From Arvicola amphibius (taxonomy: Eukaryota; Chordata; Mammalia; Rodentia; Cricetidae): a stretch of DNA of 64,000 bases. Both the position numbers and the translations under genes were made by a program. The stretch is taken from contig NC_052052.2 in assembly GCF_903992535.2 (NCBI RefSeq), positions 13,226,652 through 13,290,651 on the forward strand, given 5' to 3'. Positions 63,727 through 64,000 of the stretch are shown here, one piece after another (position 1 is the first letter of the stretch; each line of letters starts with the position of its first letter). Under the pieces are notes generated by a model. That model was not told where the DNA came from. It was given only the letters and a program-made list of their open reading frames with translations, and made no database searches.

Positions 63727-64000
63727 CTACAACTTACTTCCCTATTCCCTCTATCAAAAGGACACTGAATGAGGAAGCTAGGCTGTCCTTAACACCAAAG
63801 ATGAGATGCTCAAATGAAAAACATTCCATTTACTATCTCAAGTTCAGTCTCTCTTTAGGCAACAGAACATATTTATACTAAACCCATCACTTCTTTAGTA
63901 TTTAAGGGCAAAACCAGAGGTGTACCAATCTCAGGTTGACCCTATTTGTGAACAAATGACACTGAGTAAGATACTCAATGCACCCACTTTATAGGTAAGG
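63727..64000 (-). other. UBR4: UBR4 intron upstream of w1
   Basis: No further exon recognised before the right edge. The intron runs off the window. Confidence 0.6.

Noticed and set aside
1..64000. CRISPR arrays, operons, riboswitches, tRNA or rRNA genes
   Set aside because: The tandem repeats present are microsatellites, SINE duplications or short two-unit repeats. tRNA-like hits are SINE heads. The DNA is mammalian.

Overview
The window is mammalian, and almost certainly rodent, nuclear DNA. Exons are short (53-344 bp) and separated by introns with GT-AG ends. The non-coding DNA is full of rodent SINEs (B1, B2, B3, B4/ID-like), (CA)n, (CT)n and purine tracts, and class II endogenous retrovirus (ERV) pieces. 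The LTR types (TGATGTGGGAG... starts with an early AATAAA box) look most like those common in cricetid rodents (hamsters, voles, deer mice). That lineage call is inference. No bacterial, CRISPR, tRNA or rRNA features were seen.

One protein-coding gene is supported. The minus strand from about 63,726 down to about 21,055 carries the 3' part of UBR4 (p600), the giant E3 ubiquitin ligase. I resolved 41 consecutive coding exons from splice sites, reading-frame phase and recognisable protein sequence. Phases join without a break from the first exon to the stop codon at 21354-21356. Together they encode about 1,928 residues, roughly the C-terminal third of a protein of about 5,180 residues. This includes a Cys-rich zinc-binding segment (57.2-57.6 kb), a long helical-repeat scaffold (about 40-56 kb), and the C-terminal hemi-RING/UZI E3 module (about 21-37 kb). 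The UBR box and the promoter lie beyond the right edge. A short 3'UTR ends at an AATAAA signal at 21072-21077.

Layout. 1-2.0 kb: minus-strand retroviral fragment with a gag-like stretch, split by a B2. 2.0-8.06 kb: SINE cluster, microsatellites and unclassified unique sequence. 8.06-11.2 kb: an old, degenerate, non-autonomous ERV. 11.9-12.3 kb: solo LTR with a perfect 6-bp target duplication. 12.3-21.05 kb: unique intergenic DNA with MIR relics and small tandem duplications. 21.05-64 kb: UBR4. Its 5.3-kb intron at 28.1-33.4 kb holds a very young 3.25-kb ERV in antisense orientation to the gene. Its two 412-bp LTRs look identical and it has an intact target-site duplication.

No new multi-gene system was found. 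The points most worth checking are the young intronic ERV, its retained small ORF and triplicated B1 head, the two same-family ERVs with different LTR types, a bodiless poly(A) insertion with its own target duplication, and a perfect 47-bp tandem duplication just past the UBR4 poly(A) site.
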